NCBI RefSeq assembly: GCF_910592395.1 | Contig: NC_088326.1 | Coordinates: forward strand, 997,001 to 1,061,000 | Reading direction: 5' to 3' | Length of the DNA stretch: 64,000 nt | Source: Lineus longissimus | Lineage: Eukaryota; Nemertea; Pilidiophora; Heteronemertea; Lineidae | In this document: piece after piece, positions 1 to 14,900 of the stretch | How the letters are laid out: the number at the start of each line of letters is the position of its first letter | How positions within the stretch are numbered: the first letter of the stretch is position 1 | Translations under genes and position numbers: made by a program | Notes under the pieces: model-generated | The model's input: the letters and a program-made list of their open reading frames with translations, nothing else | What the model was told of the DNA's origin: nothing | The model's database searches: none

Positions 1-3000
1 ACTGATAGCATGTTTTTAACCCATTTACTTGGTGCCGATAGCTTTGACGAGATATAAATGGTTCAAGTTCATTTGCAAAAAGACTGTCGCTTGACATTTG
101 AAGTCGAGTGTCTTGACAATTACAGTTCTTCATGCATCTCAACACAACAATGCGTAGAGATCTTCAACTGCTGCAAGGTCGAGAAGCCAACTTTCCTTTT
201 GCTTTAACTTTTCCCAGCTCTGAGGTGGTCTCATTTCAACTGTGACACAGGGCCATTTAGGCATCCTTTTTAACTGAACAGTGATAATGGTTGCTTTTGA
301 AAGATTCTGAGGTTAATACGAAGGAGGACTGAGTTGGCACAAACGCCTTTTGAGAAGGGACCAAGATTTCACCCCCATATTGAAGTCATTCCGCAAAAGT
401 GCCCAGAAAATGATATGAAGCGTTAAAATTCTGTACTGGGGAGTTGCTTCAAAGATCAATATCTTGATCATTCTTAGGCTAGAAGATTTTGATTTACCGT
501 ACACCACCAGTACAAAGTTTAGAGATGATGGCATCAACATTGGCTATTCCTGGAAACATTAGTCACAGGCATACAAAAAAATATGGTGCGTCATGGCCGA
601 ACGCTTGCGATCACCTTGATCCAAGCCAATTCGGACAAAGGAGCTTTGTTGTATTGGTATGCAATCGGGCATGACAGAAGACAATTGGTGACAAATGAAT
701 GATGTAATTAAAGATTGTTTCAACAAGCAAAAAGTCACTCATGGAGAAGGCATTTTTGAATGGTAACAATTGGTTTCTAAGCTGGTAACCTGTTTATCCT
801 ACTTCCTCATAATGACAGGTCCTCATCTATTGTTATTTTGCCTTTTCCTTGCATTAGTATAATATGCCTATTCTGTACTACACATCTCCTTGAGAAGACC
901 TGAGAATGGAACGATATGAGATCCAATAAGGATGCAATACAACGGAAACACTCCGTTCCTGAGCAAATTTATCGTGAACTACAAAACTGCGGAAGTGTTT
1001 AGCAATACATCAGGTACGGCACACATGGAGTCGCAATAAAGGCCAGAAAAGATTACGTCTAATAACTAGGGAACCGAAAGGGCTAAGAGACAATTCAGTG
1101 CTTAACCATTATAGCCTAAAATCAAGATTTGTAAACGACATCTGGCAAACCATGGAGACTCTTCTCCACGAGTGTCTGGTACATAGCTCTGGAAATGTTA
1201 TCAAGAAGTTGAATCCAGCAGCGGCCGAGTTTTACTCAGCACTGCTTTTTCCAGACGTCAAAACGATTAGTTACAGTCATACAGTCATTGAGGAAAGCAA
1301 GCAATTACTTGGCACTATTTGAGTTGTGATTTTCTCACTCTGAAACTTCCCAAAGGCCAGGAGGAAGGCTCAAGATCTTGGATAGCTATACCGACAGCAA
1401 GGTAAATCTGCTCAGATCCTTGAGATCCTGACATTATACAGAGAGCTTCAATCAATCCAATGTAGCCAATCGATCAAAGATAAGACTGAAATTAAGATCC
1501 AAAGTAACATATGTCTCTTCAAAAGTTTTTTTCTTGAAGCTGATGAGACTACCAAGAGAAGGCCCCCAGGAAGTCTGACCATGAATGCTTAAAATCAGTT
1601 GAGGTAGGCTGGCGAGTGCTCAATGATTTATGAACATAGGTAAAAGCATCAGGAAACTTGCAACAAGATTTTTCAGAACCACAACACACCTGAGAAACAG
1701 CTTTGCCAGTTTTTTTGTGATCTTTAATCAATGGCCCCGTTTCTCTCTGAATACCAATCAAGGCAAGGGGGCAAATATTGCTTTATCAGTAGCAAATACG
1801 AAACTTAGGTAAACAATAGTCAAGAATCTGATAACTGGACAGACCACACTATTCAGGGAGCTTCAATAAATTTACTTCAAGTATGACAAAATTGAAGCAA
1901 ACCTTGGCAAGAACTGAACTTCAATCAATTCACCTGAGATACGAGAAAAGGTATCTTGCTGGACTCAACATCTTTGAATCCAAAGACCCATTACTTTACC
2001 TGCTTTACATTGAAGTATAAGGGGTTTTGATGAAACCCACGACAAGACCAGCTTAACTGATACAACCACACAGAACACCGATAGAAGTGAGAGGTCGCTG
2101 CCTTGCCTAAACATCGAAGAACTTCACTCAAAAACTGAGATAATATACCCGAGACGCACTCACCTGTCCGTCAAGGAACATATCTCCGGGAAGCTGACTG
2201 GGAACTTTCATCCACGCGCCTTTGTCTACAACGTCACCAGTAAAATCCCAAATTACTCGCCATATAAATCCACTGCCGAAGTCTCAAATCATGAGTAATC
2301 TACAATCAACTGACTCACTGCTGCGTTCGCTCGCTTGCCACTGCCATGCACATCGCTGGTGCCGCAGACTTATACATGTATTGAATAATTTATAACGCAA
2401 GGTCTTAGCAGATGCAGCTGACAGCGAGCTCTTCCTGGGAAGGGGAAGAATTTCAAACAATACGTCAACATTTTTTTCCCTAATTTTAAAAATCTGTTAT
2501 TTGTTAATATTGTGTTGACTGTCTATCTGGAGAACATAGCAGCTGATCGGAGCAGACGATACTGGGAGGGAGAGTGTTGCAAACATTGATCCTTTCGAAT
2601 TACAGAAAGGCCATGCACTCTGGAATCAAGTAGTAATGTTCTTCCGCTCCATGAATTATCTTCTCCTTATAAGTCTGATTCCCAACTTAAAACCTGGAGC
2701 AGACATTCTGAGGTCTCTAGAGTTCTTGATATGCAGACCACATATCCTCTAATCACAAGTCATAACACACAATTCCAAAAGCATCTCGTTTTTTCACACG
2801 CAGATTTCATGTTCGTAGACAAAACCAAATTTTCCCCTTTTTTCATCTCACAATGCTCTGCTGAATAATTCATTCAGTTACAGTTGGCAACAATATACAC
2901 AGAGGAGCAATTTGAAAACAAACCAATTCTCTCTTTGTCTCGCTTCTTTCATGTTAACGTGTATCGATATATTCATTCACAAGCTTCTCATCTTCGCATA

Positions 3001-5580
3001 TAATCTTGTGAAGTTCTTTGGAAGCGATGAGGCCATAACGAGGCGAACATCATCTTTCTGACTGACTGCGCAAACAAAAGACCAAAAGTGTCCATTCCAC
3101 AAACTAGCACGCAAGTACCCTTTCTTGGCTAAAATGTACAGTGCAGATTAAGCAATGAAGTTCTATCACCGTGATGAAAGAGAGGGTCTACACGAAAGTT
3201 CCTCCAACCATCGATTGACTTTTTTATGCTGACTCATCAATTTATCGGCAAGTCTTCCAGAAGCAAATTTTTCAAGAACGCGGCAATGTAGACCCAATCG
3301 AGTCCCCCTTGGTCATGGGGAATCAGTTTCTTATTGTAGCCATGCCAACCAAGGATTCATGATGGAGTCCAGACTCACGATAGTCTGATATCCTTGGCAG
3401 TGCTTTTGTTGAAGAAGTACTCAGTAGGTAAACCAAAATGGATCCCAGAATAGGCTCCTGCTGTATAATCAGTGTGACCTGGGTGGAAACTCACATCACT
3501 CTAACAGGTCTGACCAATAAAGGGACATCTCTCTACAGCTGATGAAGAGTCAAGTATTCATCCAGATCCGTTTTTTTCATAGGAGGACATACTAAGATAA
3601 GACAATGTCACATATGCCTCAGGTTTATAGCTTGAGCCCATTTGCATGTATCCACAGAACTTCGGAAGACAAATGGGAACTTTCCTGAGGAGGTAAACAT
3701 CCGTGGAAGACTTCCGGAAGAAACCAGCAGGTCTAGTTATCATTATCAACAAGAGAGTTCAGTTTATTGAAACTGATTGCTCGGATATCAATGGCTATAA
3801 AGGTAACCAAGCTTCAAACATGTGCAATATGACCACCAGGTATACATGAGAGAATCTACAGATCACCGCGCTCTGATGAAATATAAGATACTTCGATAGG
3901 AGAACGGGGGAGGTAAGACTATCACGAAGAATCTACTTGGACGGGTTAAAAAAAGATGTTTACATCGAAAATTGATGAATAGTTCGTCTCAGGTAACTAA
4001 GATGAAGTGTTCTGCTTTCATTCAAACAGTTATACTCCTCATTACATTTCTACTCAATGGTTCGAATTCGTGATGAGATATGCTAAATGGCTCGGGCCTC
4101 CCAGTCCCAGAGAGATCGGAGCAATGGAATGATTCAACACAAGCGCCAACAATTGATGCATCACCCCAAGTTTCTGCATGGTCTGTGAGTCAAGAACACC
4201 ACAACTTGCATCAAGTATGGGATCCGACAGACGAAGACATAGTCCTTAGATATTTTTATTTCAAACCTGTGCTTCACTTTAGACAGAAGCTAGATCACTA
4301 TACCCACGACTCCCAAACCCTGACCACTTGAGATAAAAGAATACGATGATAATAATTTTGTTTTCGTCTGTTTCGCAAGTTCTGAATGACGTCAACTGAC
4401 TGGTTTTTCTCGCTACGTACGCCACAGCCCGACAAGTGCTATTTGCGGACTTCTTATCCCACTCTAAATGTCATCATCCTTAATACAACACAGGCATTAA
4501 GTGCAACTATCAAGAGTTATCCATTGTTGTGAATGAAGACAGTGAGTTTTCGAGCAGCTAGGGCAGAGAGAAAAGGCCGTCCAGAAAAACCCAACACAAT
4601 ATAACTCTGTTATTTACATAGGATCCTTTTACTTGCTCCGACATAGACACAAGGTACAGGTACACGGGACCACTGGTTTTAGTCTCATGTGACAGAAGAT
4701 AATTGATCTCATATTGAGCATCAATATAGTGTGAAGAGCCAGGAATTCTAGTTCATTGCCATGCTGGCTCATTAAGTTTCTGAGTTCTCTCCGGTGATCC
4801 GGCTCTACCAAGAACAACGAGGCTATCATATGACACTCACAGTCAAAGTGATTAATGACACTTTATGATCTTTCTTTCCCTGACGTTCCACATCGCATCA
4901 TCCATTCTCTCCCTAATCACAGGAAGAGTGATCAATGAAACAAGACATTTTACGCCCATCGATCATTGATCAGACCAACACCACCTTTTTGCACCGTTGC
5001 TCAACATCTTCCATCACCTAATCACACCAGAAGTGATTGGCAAGACAAAATACATTCACGATCTTTCTGCCTTTATGTCTCATCACATAATCCATATCCC
5101 TACCACAGATGTCATTGCAAGATGTCTTCTTAAACCTCATCAGAGATAAAACCAGAAACCTGCATAATGCAGAAAATGCATTTACATCTTATCTTTAGAC
5201 GCGGGATGCATTTGTCACTTTTGTTGCTGATGTATTTTTACACGTTTATTTTCCTGTCTCAGTTCTTATGGCAATCTCCCTGATTGCCCCTTTATTGTGG
5301 CAGAGACACCAGTGCTGCCAACCTGTGGAGTCTGCCAGAACTAACAACAAGTGCAAATGTTTCATGATGGCAGGAATGTCTCCTTATCATTCCAAACATT
5401 TCTTATACTAAACTATAACCATCAGAGTATATATTTGTTGTACTCAGGTTTTTTGAGAATGTCATAATCACTGAAATCACATTAACGATGAAACTTCTGG
5501 CAGAAGGCACAGTGGGATGATAAAGTTGGAGAAGAATACAAGAGTGGTTGCATGCTTCTCCTTTTTGCACTCTTCATTGC
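1..5580. other. non-coding, gene-poor stretch
   Basis: I see no exon here that I can defend on either strand. It may be intron of, or lie beyond, the Pumilio-family gene that starts at 21263 and runs leftward. Two weak signals are handled in the findings. One is a good GTGAGT donor on the minus strand at about 2163, preceded by a short open frame. The other is a signal-peptide-like frame at 4002 on the plus strand, broken by two stops. The rest is AT-rich sequence without long frames or recognisable mobile-element proteins. Confidence 0.5.
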
Positions 5581-5584
5581 ACTC

Positions 5585-5966
5585 AACAGGAGCCAAAATC
5601 TGCACACAACAGGAGCCAAGATCTGCACTAAACAGGAGCCAAGATCTGCACTCAACAGGACATGCAGGAGCCAAGATCTGCACTAAACAGGAGCCAAGAT
5701 CTGCACTAAACAGGAGCCAAGATCTGCACTCAACAGTCCTGAGCCAAGATCTGCACTCAACAGGAGCCAAGATCTGCACTCAACAGTCCTGAGCCAAGAT
5801 CTACACTCAACAGGAGCCAAGATCTGCACTCAACAGGAGCCAAGATCTGCACTCAACAGGAGCCAAGATCTGCACTCAACAGGAGCCAAGATCTGCACTC
5901 AACAGGAGCCAAGATCTGCACTCAACAGGAGCCAAGATCTGCACTCAACAGGAGCCAAGATCTGTA
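5585..5966. repeat. 23-bp minisatellite
   Basis: Head-to-tail copies of a 23-bp unit, AGGAGCCAAGATCTGCACTCAAC, fill about 380 bp. Most copies are near-identical; variants include CTAAAC for CTCAAC, an inserted ACATGC block near 5660, and AGTCCTGAGCC variants near 5733 and 5787. The last seven or so copies, toward 5960, are the most uniform, which suggests recent expansion at that end. Because 23 is not a multiple of three, frames read through it (for example near 5477-5792) cycle through several peptides and are artefacts. Confidence 0.95.
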
Positions 5967-5985
5967 GTCTGGTCTGATGATGAAG

Positions 5986-8900
5986 CTGACAGTCGACTTG
6001 AACTGTGCAATTGTTGCACGTCCAAAGAATCTGGCTGTTTGGTCAACATGGCAAACACACTTCTGAAGACGTCCACGCCTCAATTGAAATTTCAGTCGGA
6101 TGGGCCTATTATACTTTTAAGAGACCTAACCATCGGTATGACCATCAAATTCAATTTGTTCAATGGCTGATTCGTCTGTGTGTGCATCCAATTCATCATA
6201 AGACACGCCACTGCAATGCATATATGTACGAAAATCGGAATAATATTTGAATGAAAGTTAAATTACACCCAAAGCCAAACATTATTTCAATGCCAGGCTT
6301 ACAGAGCAAATACTCATGGCCGCAAGGTGTTTTTCTAGTGGCGCACAAAGCTTGTCCTTCACATTCATCTCCAGGCTTAGGCGGTCATGTGACAGTCTCA
6401 CAACTGAAGCAGACGTGATTTCAATTCATACCATTTTTCATATCATTGTAAGTATACCGGTGAATTTCCAGCAGATTATCGATGTTTTCAGGCAGGGAAT
6501 TTATGTAACATTGTACCTTGCCTAGTATAAGGGGTACGCCAAACTTGGGTTTCGCTGCAATTTTCAGTCACTCAGGACCAGTTTGACCAAAAGAGCCCTT
6601 GAATCCAACACGTCCACCCTGGCAATCGCAACAGCTAAAGAGAAAGCACCCACAGAACAGGTCACTTAGCAAAAAGCCCCTATTCTTCAACAGTCACATG
6701 ATGAGAGGTGAAAGCTCTCTCACCAACAGGAGAGACATGCAATATTTCCTGACACCCACTTGTAAGAATTGTATGGAGATGGCCAGATCATGCAAAGCCA
6801 TACCGTGACAGGGAGTTTTGAGGTCAAGCACAGGAGGTTCTTCAATGAACAAACAGAGGAACTGGAGGGGGTGGATAAGAGCCTTCCTTACTACTTTCAT
6901 GCCTAAACTTGTTCCTTCTACCACGATTTTCTTTGTCAGTCAAACACAAATGTAACTTTATCCAGGTGATGTTTTATCCTATTACTATCAGTCACAGAAA
7001 CTATTGGATTGTGCTCTTTATCTTAAGAAAGTATGGGCAGTACTGCTTGAAACTTCATGGACATTCTACAGTTCTAAATGCACATGCAAACGTGAAGGAC
7101 ATCTCACTTGTTCCTTTAACTTGAAGTGCACGATCGTCAAGAGAAGAAATGTAATAACTCCCTGCATATTCATTAACAAGCCACCTGGAAAAGTTCCCCC
7201 CCTCCCCCACCACATCAGACTGGCAATATCAGAGTCCTCGGTAACTATGACAACCGACCAACTAATGCCCTTCGTCAATGATAGCTATTTGAATATCATG
7301 ACAAAATGCTGCATTCTTTGTCCCGGAGCTCCAAACAAAAGCTAATGATTTTCCAGGTAATTAGTGCGATGATTTTTGACATGGAAAAGGACTTCGCGTT
7401 CGTCGTGTTCATTTGATTAGGAACTATGTGAGCAATACGTGGCGAGACCACGTCAGGAAGTGACAATATTGTTGACAGAGACTGGTGACAAATAAATGAA
7501 TTTACCTTTGGCGGCATCGAGAATAGCTTATTAGCGGGACGATGACATTAGCTCCAGGGTTTGTTTAACAGAAGGAAGGGGCTTCATCCTCTTCTCCGAT
7601 GACAAATAACCTATTCTCACTGTTGGAAACTGTGGTGCCCTACTCTGGAGAGCATGTCAGACAACAGAAGACATGTTTGGGGGGAGGACTGGTCACTTTT
7701 ACACAAATAGTTCTGACTGTTTCAGTTCAATTTCTTTCTGTCAAAGTGGACTGAAAAGCTGCAAGTTAACTAACACATCATCTCTTTTACTTGTATCCCT
7801 GCTATTCATCAACAGATAGTCGGTTAGTACCTCACAATTATACTGACACGTTTAGCAATATATGAATACCAACACTCTAAATGTATGCTACGTCTGCTCA
7901 AACAACGCAACTACTTAGAGAACACAACTATAGTTTTAGTAGCAATAGGTTTACTATCAGACACCCAACAACCTGATACATCTCCTTGGGAACAGATCAT
8001 CCTTCCTCATACCTGATTGCCCATATTGTGATTGGGAAGCCTCCCGCGGTCACACTCAAGACTGATATCAACTCAGGTATTCAGTCTGATGTAGCCAACA
8101 TGGTCTTTAGTTTGAGGTAGGTAAGATCTGGTTCTCATACCGTGCCAATGATACTGTGGATCAGTATATTACCAATGATATGGGTGAAGGATTTCCTGAA
8201 GTAATTAAACTGAGAATAATGGGAGGTCAATTATGGCTACCATGATAGGAGGTGCCAAACAGACTATTCACACAACCCTACTCAGTGTCATGGAGGGACA
8301 GGACATGTTTCTAAGTCGCAATACCATTTACAAATGCTACTGTCACCTTATCTCGCTTCCAATGTCTAGATTAGCAAGCGTATGCCCTCCACATTTAATC
8401 CAACAAAGAAAAGGACATCGGTCCTATTTGCATCATCATCGATTCATATGCATGTGGAACCCATTGATTCTCAAGTCAAGCCAATATTTAGATGGCCCCA
8501 TCCCAAAGTGAAGCCATGCACCTTCAAGAAAAGGCAGGTAAACTGGGGTAATTAGTTCCTTTGCAAAGAGACTGTACCAAGTGGCTGCCTTGATAGTCTG
8601 CTCATGTCTTATCAATGCCTTCCTTTGATAATTTGACAAGCCTCTGGGGGCACTCCTATCAGTTAGTAGACTACACCAGCAGTTTCATTAGTTTTCCTTT
8701 GATTGTAGGCTGGTTGTCTTGGTGACTTCAAAGCAATACATGAAGAAATGACAGGCCCTTCATTTTGATGAGAGCTTCTTGAAAATGACTGCTCGTGGCT
8801 CTGCAATGATGTAGAGTGCTACACCTACATACCAAGCGAAAAGTTCGCCATCTTGCTAACCCTTCATTTCACATTCGGTGGGTCTCAAGGCATGATAAAG

Positions 8901-11900
8901 CATAGCCTGGTTGAGTCAATTGGGTGATCGATTGGGAACAAATCTCTTGAACTCCTATCTATTCATTTATCATGAGGTTACCAATATTTGTCTTTCATGA
9001 TAAACATTTTGACCTCTAGTCTAACTATATTTCTGGAACAAACCATACACACAGGAATATATCTAGCTCAGGTCTTTCATTGTCACCTTTGTTGCACTCA
9101 GATTAAACCCACGTCAAAATTGCTTAAAAAGTAATTTTCATAAATTACCAACCAAAGTACTAGTTTGTATTAAAGCAACCTCTTAGTCTTATTTATAGGA
9201 CAAGCGAACTTCTGTGTCAGCAAGAATGTTAATTTGATTACAACAATCTACCAAGTTTATAAGGTCTCCATGATTTACATGATAAAAGTATAATGGGTCC
9301 AAACTGTTTGAGTGGATACACCAGACAAGGGAGCACCACAGAAAACAAACTCACTGCTTTCAAGTAATAGGTCATTGCACTTTTCAGGATGTAGCACATC
9401 GAATTCAATCAGTGTGCTCCCAAGATTCAGTCTTTCCTCCAACAAAATGTGTTCATGCAGAGGGAATTTATGATTGAGCCAAGAGGTGATCTAAAGGCCA
9501 TCAAACCAGGGCCCGGGGGGGGGGGGGGGGTTATAATGGCAGCTTGTTCAGACCAGAAAACGAAGAACACCAAATTAAGATGTCTCTCACAAAGAAGAGC
9601 ATTAATCAAACTTGATACCAAAGTTCAATCCCTGTTTATGAAATTTCGACTGTTTACAACATACTTGTAAACTTTGCAGTAAATACAGCATAAATCAAGG
9701 TCAAGAAATTGAGTCCATATTCTGAAATATTCAGACTATTTTCTGTTCATCATAAAAGACCTGCAAAAATCACAACTTCTTAAGCAGAACAAATCAGAAA
9801 GGATCAGTATGAAAGCTTTGGTATTGATTCAATCCATATGATCAACACCGAATGCCACGATATCTGTCCTTGAAACATAACCTGTCCCATTTGATTAGTT
9901 TTTGAAAGAAGACAGTTCACAAGTAAACACTCATCTTTTGACAGGATCACAGTACAATGTAGGTATAGACTTGCCCATTGCCGCTAGTGTCTGCACCATT
10001 TAGTAACGACCTAACCTCGCAGAGAACAATTCTGTTAAACCGAGGTAACATTTTTGCCATCCGATTTGACGGTGAGAATGCCACCGGCCTCCCCCCACCC
10101 TAGTCATCCTGCTATAGAGAAACATTCAACAGGACAGTCTTCACCAACAACAACAACAGGAGTGCGACAACAACAGCCACTAACAATAGGCATCCACTTT
10201 TCTAAATTCGTCCTTGCATGTCTGAAAGTCGTCTTTGAAGTCCAAGGACCGCATAGGCCTAGCTTGGCAACCCATTTGCCGTCTCATTGATGTTAGCATT
10301 GTATTGGACATTGAGATATGTTGTCCCAGGTCAAGAGCGGGACAAAAGCTTCCATTTATCACAATCCCTCTTAGAAGAGGCGTCCTTTCTTTCATCTTGT
10401 ATGAATGGCACCTGTTTGATGAGAGATGGACTCGGGCCGTGACCAAGAATAAAATCTTGCGTGCAGGAAGGATATTGTTCCGACTGAATGATGGTGGTTT
10501 TGAATGGAGGAATTAGTATATAGCCTACATGTATGACCGATAACATTACCAAACCCATGTTTGCCAATTTGGCAGCAATATGGCTCAGCATGGCATATTT
10601 TGATGATAGTAAGTATATGATATCATTCATACTTTGGTTGGAAATCGATTTTCTCCTCCAGAAACTTAGTTCACGAAGGTGGTTTCATAGCGTGATTTCG
10701 ACCAAATGGGTCATTCAGCACTGTCCATATGTACTTTCAGTCTTTCCCATGCTGAGTGGCAAACAAATGGAGACACGAATTCTTCATCATGGCCTGTCAT
10801 GTGAAGATATCTTAAGTTACGTGATAATTACCACAATTTAGTTGCAAGATGAGACCTGTTTGATAATTCACCTGTCTTCACGTAATAATTTGAGATTTAG
10901 ATTGCTAAAAGAACAAAATCGAGGCAACAAAGAAATTTAGCCCGAAGGTTCCCCTTTTCTTACTCAGCACTAAAAACCTGTTGCTGATATGGGGGACTTT
11001 TCCCGATAGAAACGAAAGGAAGAAACAGCTGGGCATCGAAAGAGCAGACCTGTTGTCACATGAGTCCAGCCAACAAGGACAAACCATGGGACACCCGTTT
11101 CTATGCCACAACCTCAAAATATCAATCGACTTGAACTGTTCGGAAAGGTCAGGACAGGAGTATTTGGCTAATAAAACCTGGACTGGAGAATAAAATATTA
11201 TATTCCAAACCAGCAGTAACTTGACTTATGTTATCAGCAAATGCAAACACTCGCTGCGGTTCATGAATGCTCCCTTGTTCTCTATAATACCATATCGTTT
11301 CATCAAAGATTGATGTGCAAACCTGCACAAAGATGAGGTTTATAGACAAAATGCACAGCTGAATTTGAACAGTTAGGTTGGAACTAATACCAAATAGGAG
11401 AGAAATCTCTGAAGAGGGCCGATAGGTTTTTGTGATAATAGGCCAAGTGTCTTGAGTGAGACATACATAAGGTATACAGCAACCAAGCTTTAGGTTGAGC
11501 ACAGGGATAGACTTGGCACGAACAAGCCTTTTTCATATGCTTAGTATTTGCCGCAGTTGAAGCTATTTTAACATGAAAAAGTGATGCAGGGCAGATTGGA
11601 TGGACAGACCACTATCGTCCCACCATTCGGTCAGGACTGGCTGGTTTGTCCTCTGCAACCTCATGAGATGCATTAACTGATCACTTCGTCCTGACATACT
11701 TGTCATGTGCTCCTCTATTAGTTTGTGGCCCAGCCAAATATGAGACGGTGCCGGCCATGAGCTGGTCACTACTTGGTAGTGATGTGACCCAGGGATATTT
11801 GAATACAGCAAGAGTCAATATAGTGCTGTTACTAACAAAACATCCCAGATGCACTGGCAGGACAAGACCATGAAAACTGAAGAAGACTAAATATGTGTGA

Positions 11901-14900
11901 TTTAGGACATTCTCAAAATATTTCAAAATTTTCTTTGTGACCGTCACTTCAATTTTGTTTGCAAAGGTTAAATTTCACAGCAAGTCTGATTCATTTCGAG
12001 GTCAGGGCCAGGTTTTTTGAACTTATCAAAATTTTATCTGATACATTAGAATTAGGACACTTTTTCACAATGACCTTTCCATAAACTTACAGAGTTCTGC
12101 TATTCAAGTTCAGACACTTCCATTACCGTATTTTTTCGCAGTGATCAAGAAATACAGCTAACATGGACTTTGATGGAAAGATAATGCTGACACGGTACAA
12201 TCGATACTTTATCTACTCCTCTGATGAATTAGGCATCCCAAGTAAAAATCTTTTTTTCCATGACGACCAACCTTTGCTTGTTGTTAGAGATAGGGCCTGC
12301 AGGAAGTCACCGCAAGCAAAGAATTTTATCTGCGATTTCACGTGAACTTTATCAGCAGTCTGCATGCCTTATGTATAGGTTTAGCGTAGCTTTTGATAGC
12401 GGGAAGCTTAACTGTACATGTTTATGCACTAATTTTGTATGTACACAGGATGCTTCGTTCATCAAATTTACACAGGCCTAATGACACACCATGTAGATGG
12501 AGCATGCAGCGATGCACTAACGATGTCATGGTGAGACATGGGGACTGACCATTGCAGGAATAGTGTAAATTAGGATGTCCCAGTTTAGGCAGAACCAGGT
12601 CCTTAAATCAGTCGAGTGATGAGTTACTGTTGATTGAAAATGTACAAATTGGTTGAATGAAACTGATTTTAAGAGGACCGACAGTCAGACCTTGGCATCA
12701 GAGGTTAAACACCAAAATCAAACATAAATTTCAAGTTCTAGGATGTTTAGCATTGAATTGATAAATCAAGTTTCACAAATCGGACAAGTTTTTTACAAAC
12801 CATAATTTCAGAAGTCCACATTGGTTACATGCGAAGTGCAGTCAAAATCACAGTGCATGCATTGTGCAAATAATCTTAACTAGTCTAGACTAACGTTTCC
12901 CTATGATTATCTATATTCATATTTGAATGGCCAAAATTACATAATTTTCAGCTATCTTGAAACGGCTTGGACATGGAAGGTTTTACATGGATAAGCAATG
13001 ACACTCTGCTATATCATGCCACTATGGATGAAGAATTCGGTTGGAGAATTGGGACATTCTGAACAACTACTCGGCACCCCGAAACTTTACAGTGTTAACC
13101 CGGCTGTACAGCTAATAGCTTGAAGTTTACAGCCGAAAGTTTTTAAAGTTCATACCCACATGGTGGCCGATGATTTACTGGAAATTGAAACCACATGGTC
13201 TGAAATAGAGTAAATATCTCCAGGAACTGATCGAAGTAATTTCAAAAGGCGTAAAAAAACGTTCATAAAAATGACTGAGTGAAAGTGAAAGCAAGATGGC
13301 ATGCAACATTTAATAGTTGTTGACACGCTATCAATTAATTGCGATTGTATCAAGACAACGGCAAGTTTGACAAAAGTTCCAAAAGTAAAAGAAAAACTTT
13401 AAAAAGTTTCTAGGAAAAGACAGGTAGGTGGCCTACTGCCCCTGTGAATCACTTTTTACAGAGTTATAAAAAAAATTTTGAAAAATCTAGCCCATGTTTT
13501 CTCCAAGACAAGTTTGCCCAATATGCCATGATTAAGTCCACATGGGCATCATGGCACATGGTAAAGTTGGGGAAAATTTCGGTACATTCCTTTGAGGAAA
13601 ATCAGATTAGCGAAAATATAAGAATCCATATCCAAAAATTTCAGCACTAGAACTTGTCTAAAAGTTCTATAATTCCAGGCACATGGCCCGCAAAGCACAT
13701 GGCAATGTTGGAAAAAATTTCTCGGAACATTCCACTGTGAAAAAAATAAGATCCTATGTTAAATAGAACACAATGCCAGATTAGTAAAAGATGACATTGA
13801 GGGAACCCACCATGTGGTCTCCGGATAAAGACAGGTTTTATACACAACCCGAGGACGAGCTCAAGAGATCAAGACGGGACGATTACGAAAATTGGGAAAT
13901 GCGGATGAAAACTAAAAGCAAAAAGTTAACATACATCATGTACAGAGACACTAACCCGTGCTCGCTTCATGGCAGGGGTCTCGATTCCACGGTATTCCAC
14001 ATTAGGACGGATTATATCATGAGCAGCATCGGACACCGGTCCTACCAATCGACTAGATTTGATTCATATAAAAAATTTCACCGAATCACGGCGTGTATAT
14101 ACTCCAGAGATGAATAGGGCATTCCTATACACTGCATTCATGCTGTTATCTGGCTAACCTACTAACATAGCCTATTTGAATACATTTCAAATTTAAAGCG
14201 ATAACCCACTCCTGAGAGTTCATATACAGGAAAAATTAACATACTCTATGACAGGTTTTATCAGTGCTTGAGATCTATTTTTATAAACTGAGATAAGCTC
14301 GGGACCTGCTTGCAATCATCGGCAATCTTAAGGTGTGCGCATAAACAAGACCATCAAAATCATAATTGCCACAATTAGGCAATCTCGAAACTTCCTAACG
14401 ATTCAGGGGAAACTGCCTTTAATTCGCCACTCATTTACCTTCAATGATATGTCCCAATGTTGACCAACGATCATCCATTGTTAACAGAACAATGAATTCT
14501 GGCTTGATGTCAAATAATTTCATATCAGACATGCGGCCCGATCTTCGGCCATTGTTAGGGGGCCAACAGGTCCTACACAGGTTTTCTCGCATGAAAAGTA
14601 ATATATCAAAATTTCCTCAATAGGCAAGGTTAATCATCATACATTCAATTTCAAAGTGACAATCATATATAAACTCGAGCATAAATGGCCTCATACCGCA
14701 CTCAAGGAAAGTACGTTATTAATAAACTGATATATGGTTGAAATATGAAATGATATTTGTCTTTTTTCTGATTTTCCTCGAAATCAGAAGGCACCAGGCA
14801 GAAAGTAGCCTGCCATTCCAACTCCAATGTACACAGCCAAGATACCCATTTTCAAGAATCAACTTCCGAACCCAAAATATCACCTTTTCTCAAATCTCAA

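Noticed and set aside
9515-9530. G-homopolymers here and at 34468-34482 as quadruplex-type regulatory sites
   Set aside because: Single uninterrupted G runs without further G-tracts nearby are more likely ordinary homopolymers, and their exact lengths may be sequencing error.
13791-14117. 108-codon plus-strand open frame rich in charged residues
   Set aside because: No family resemblance, no splice context and no neighbours of similar type. A frame of this length is expected by chance in 64 kb.
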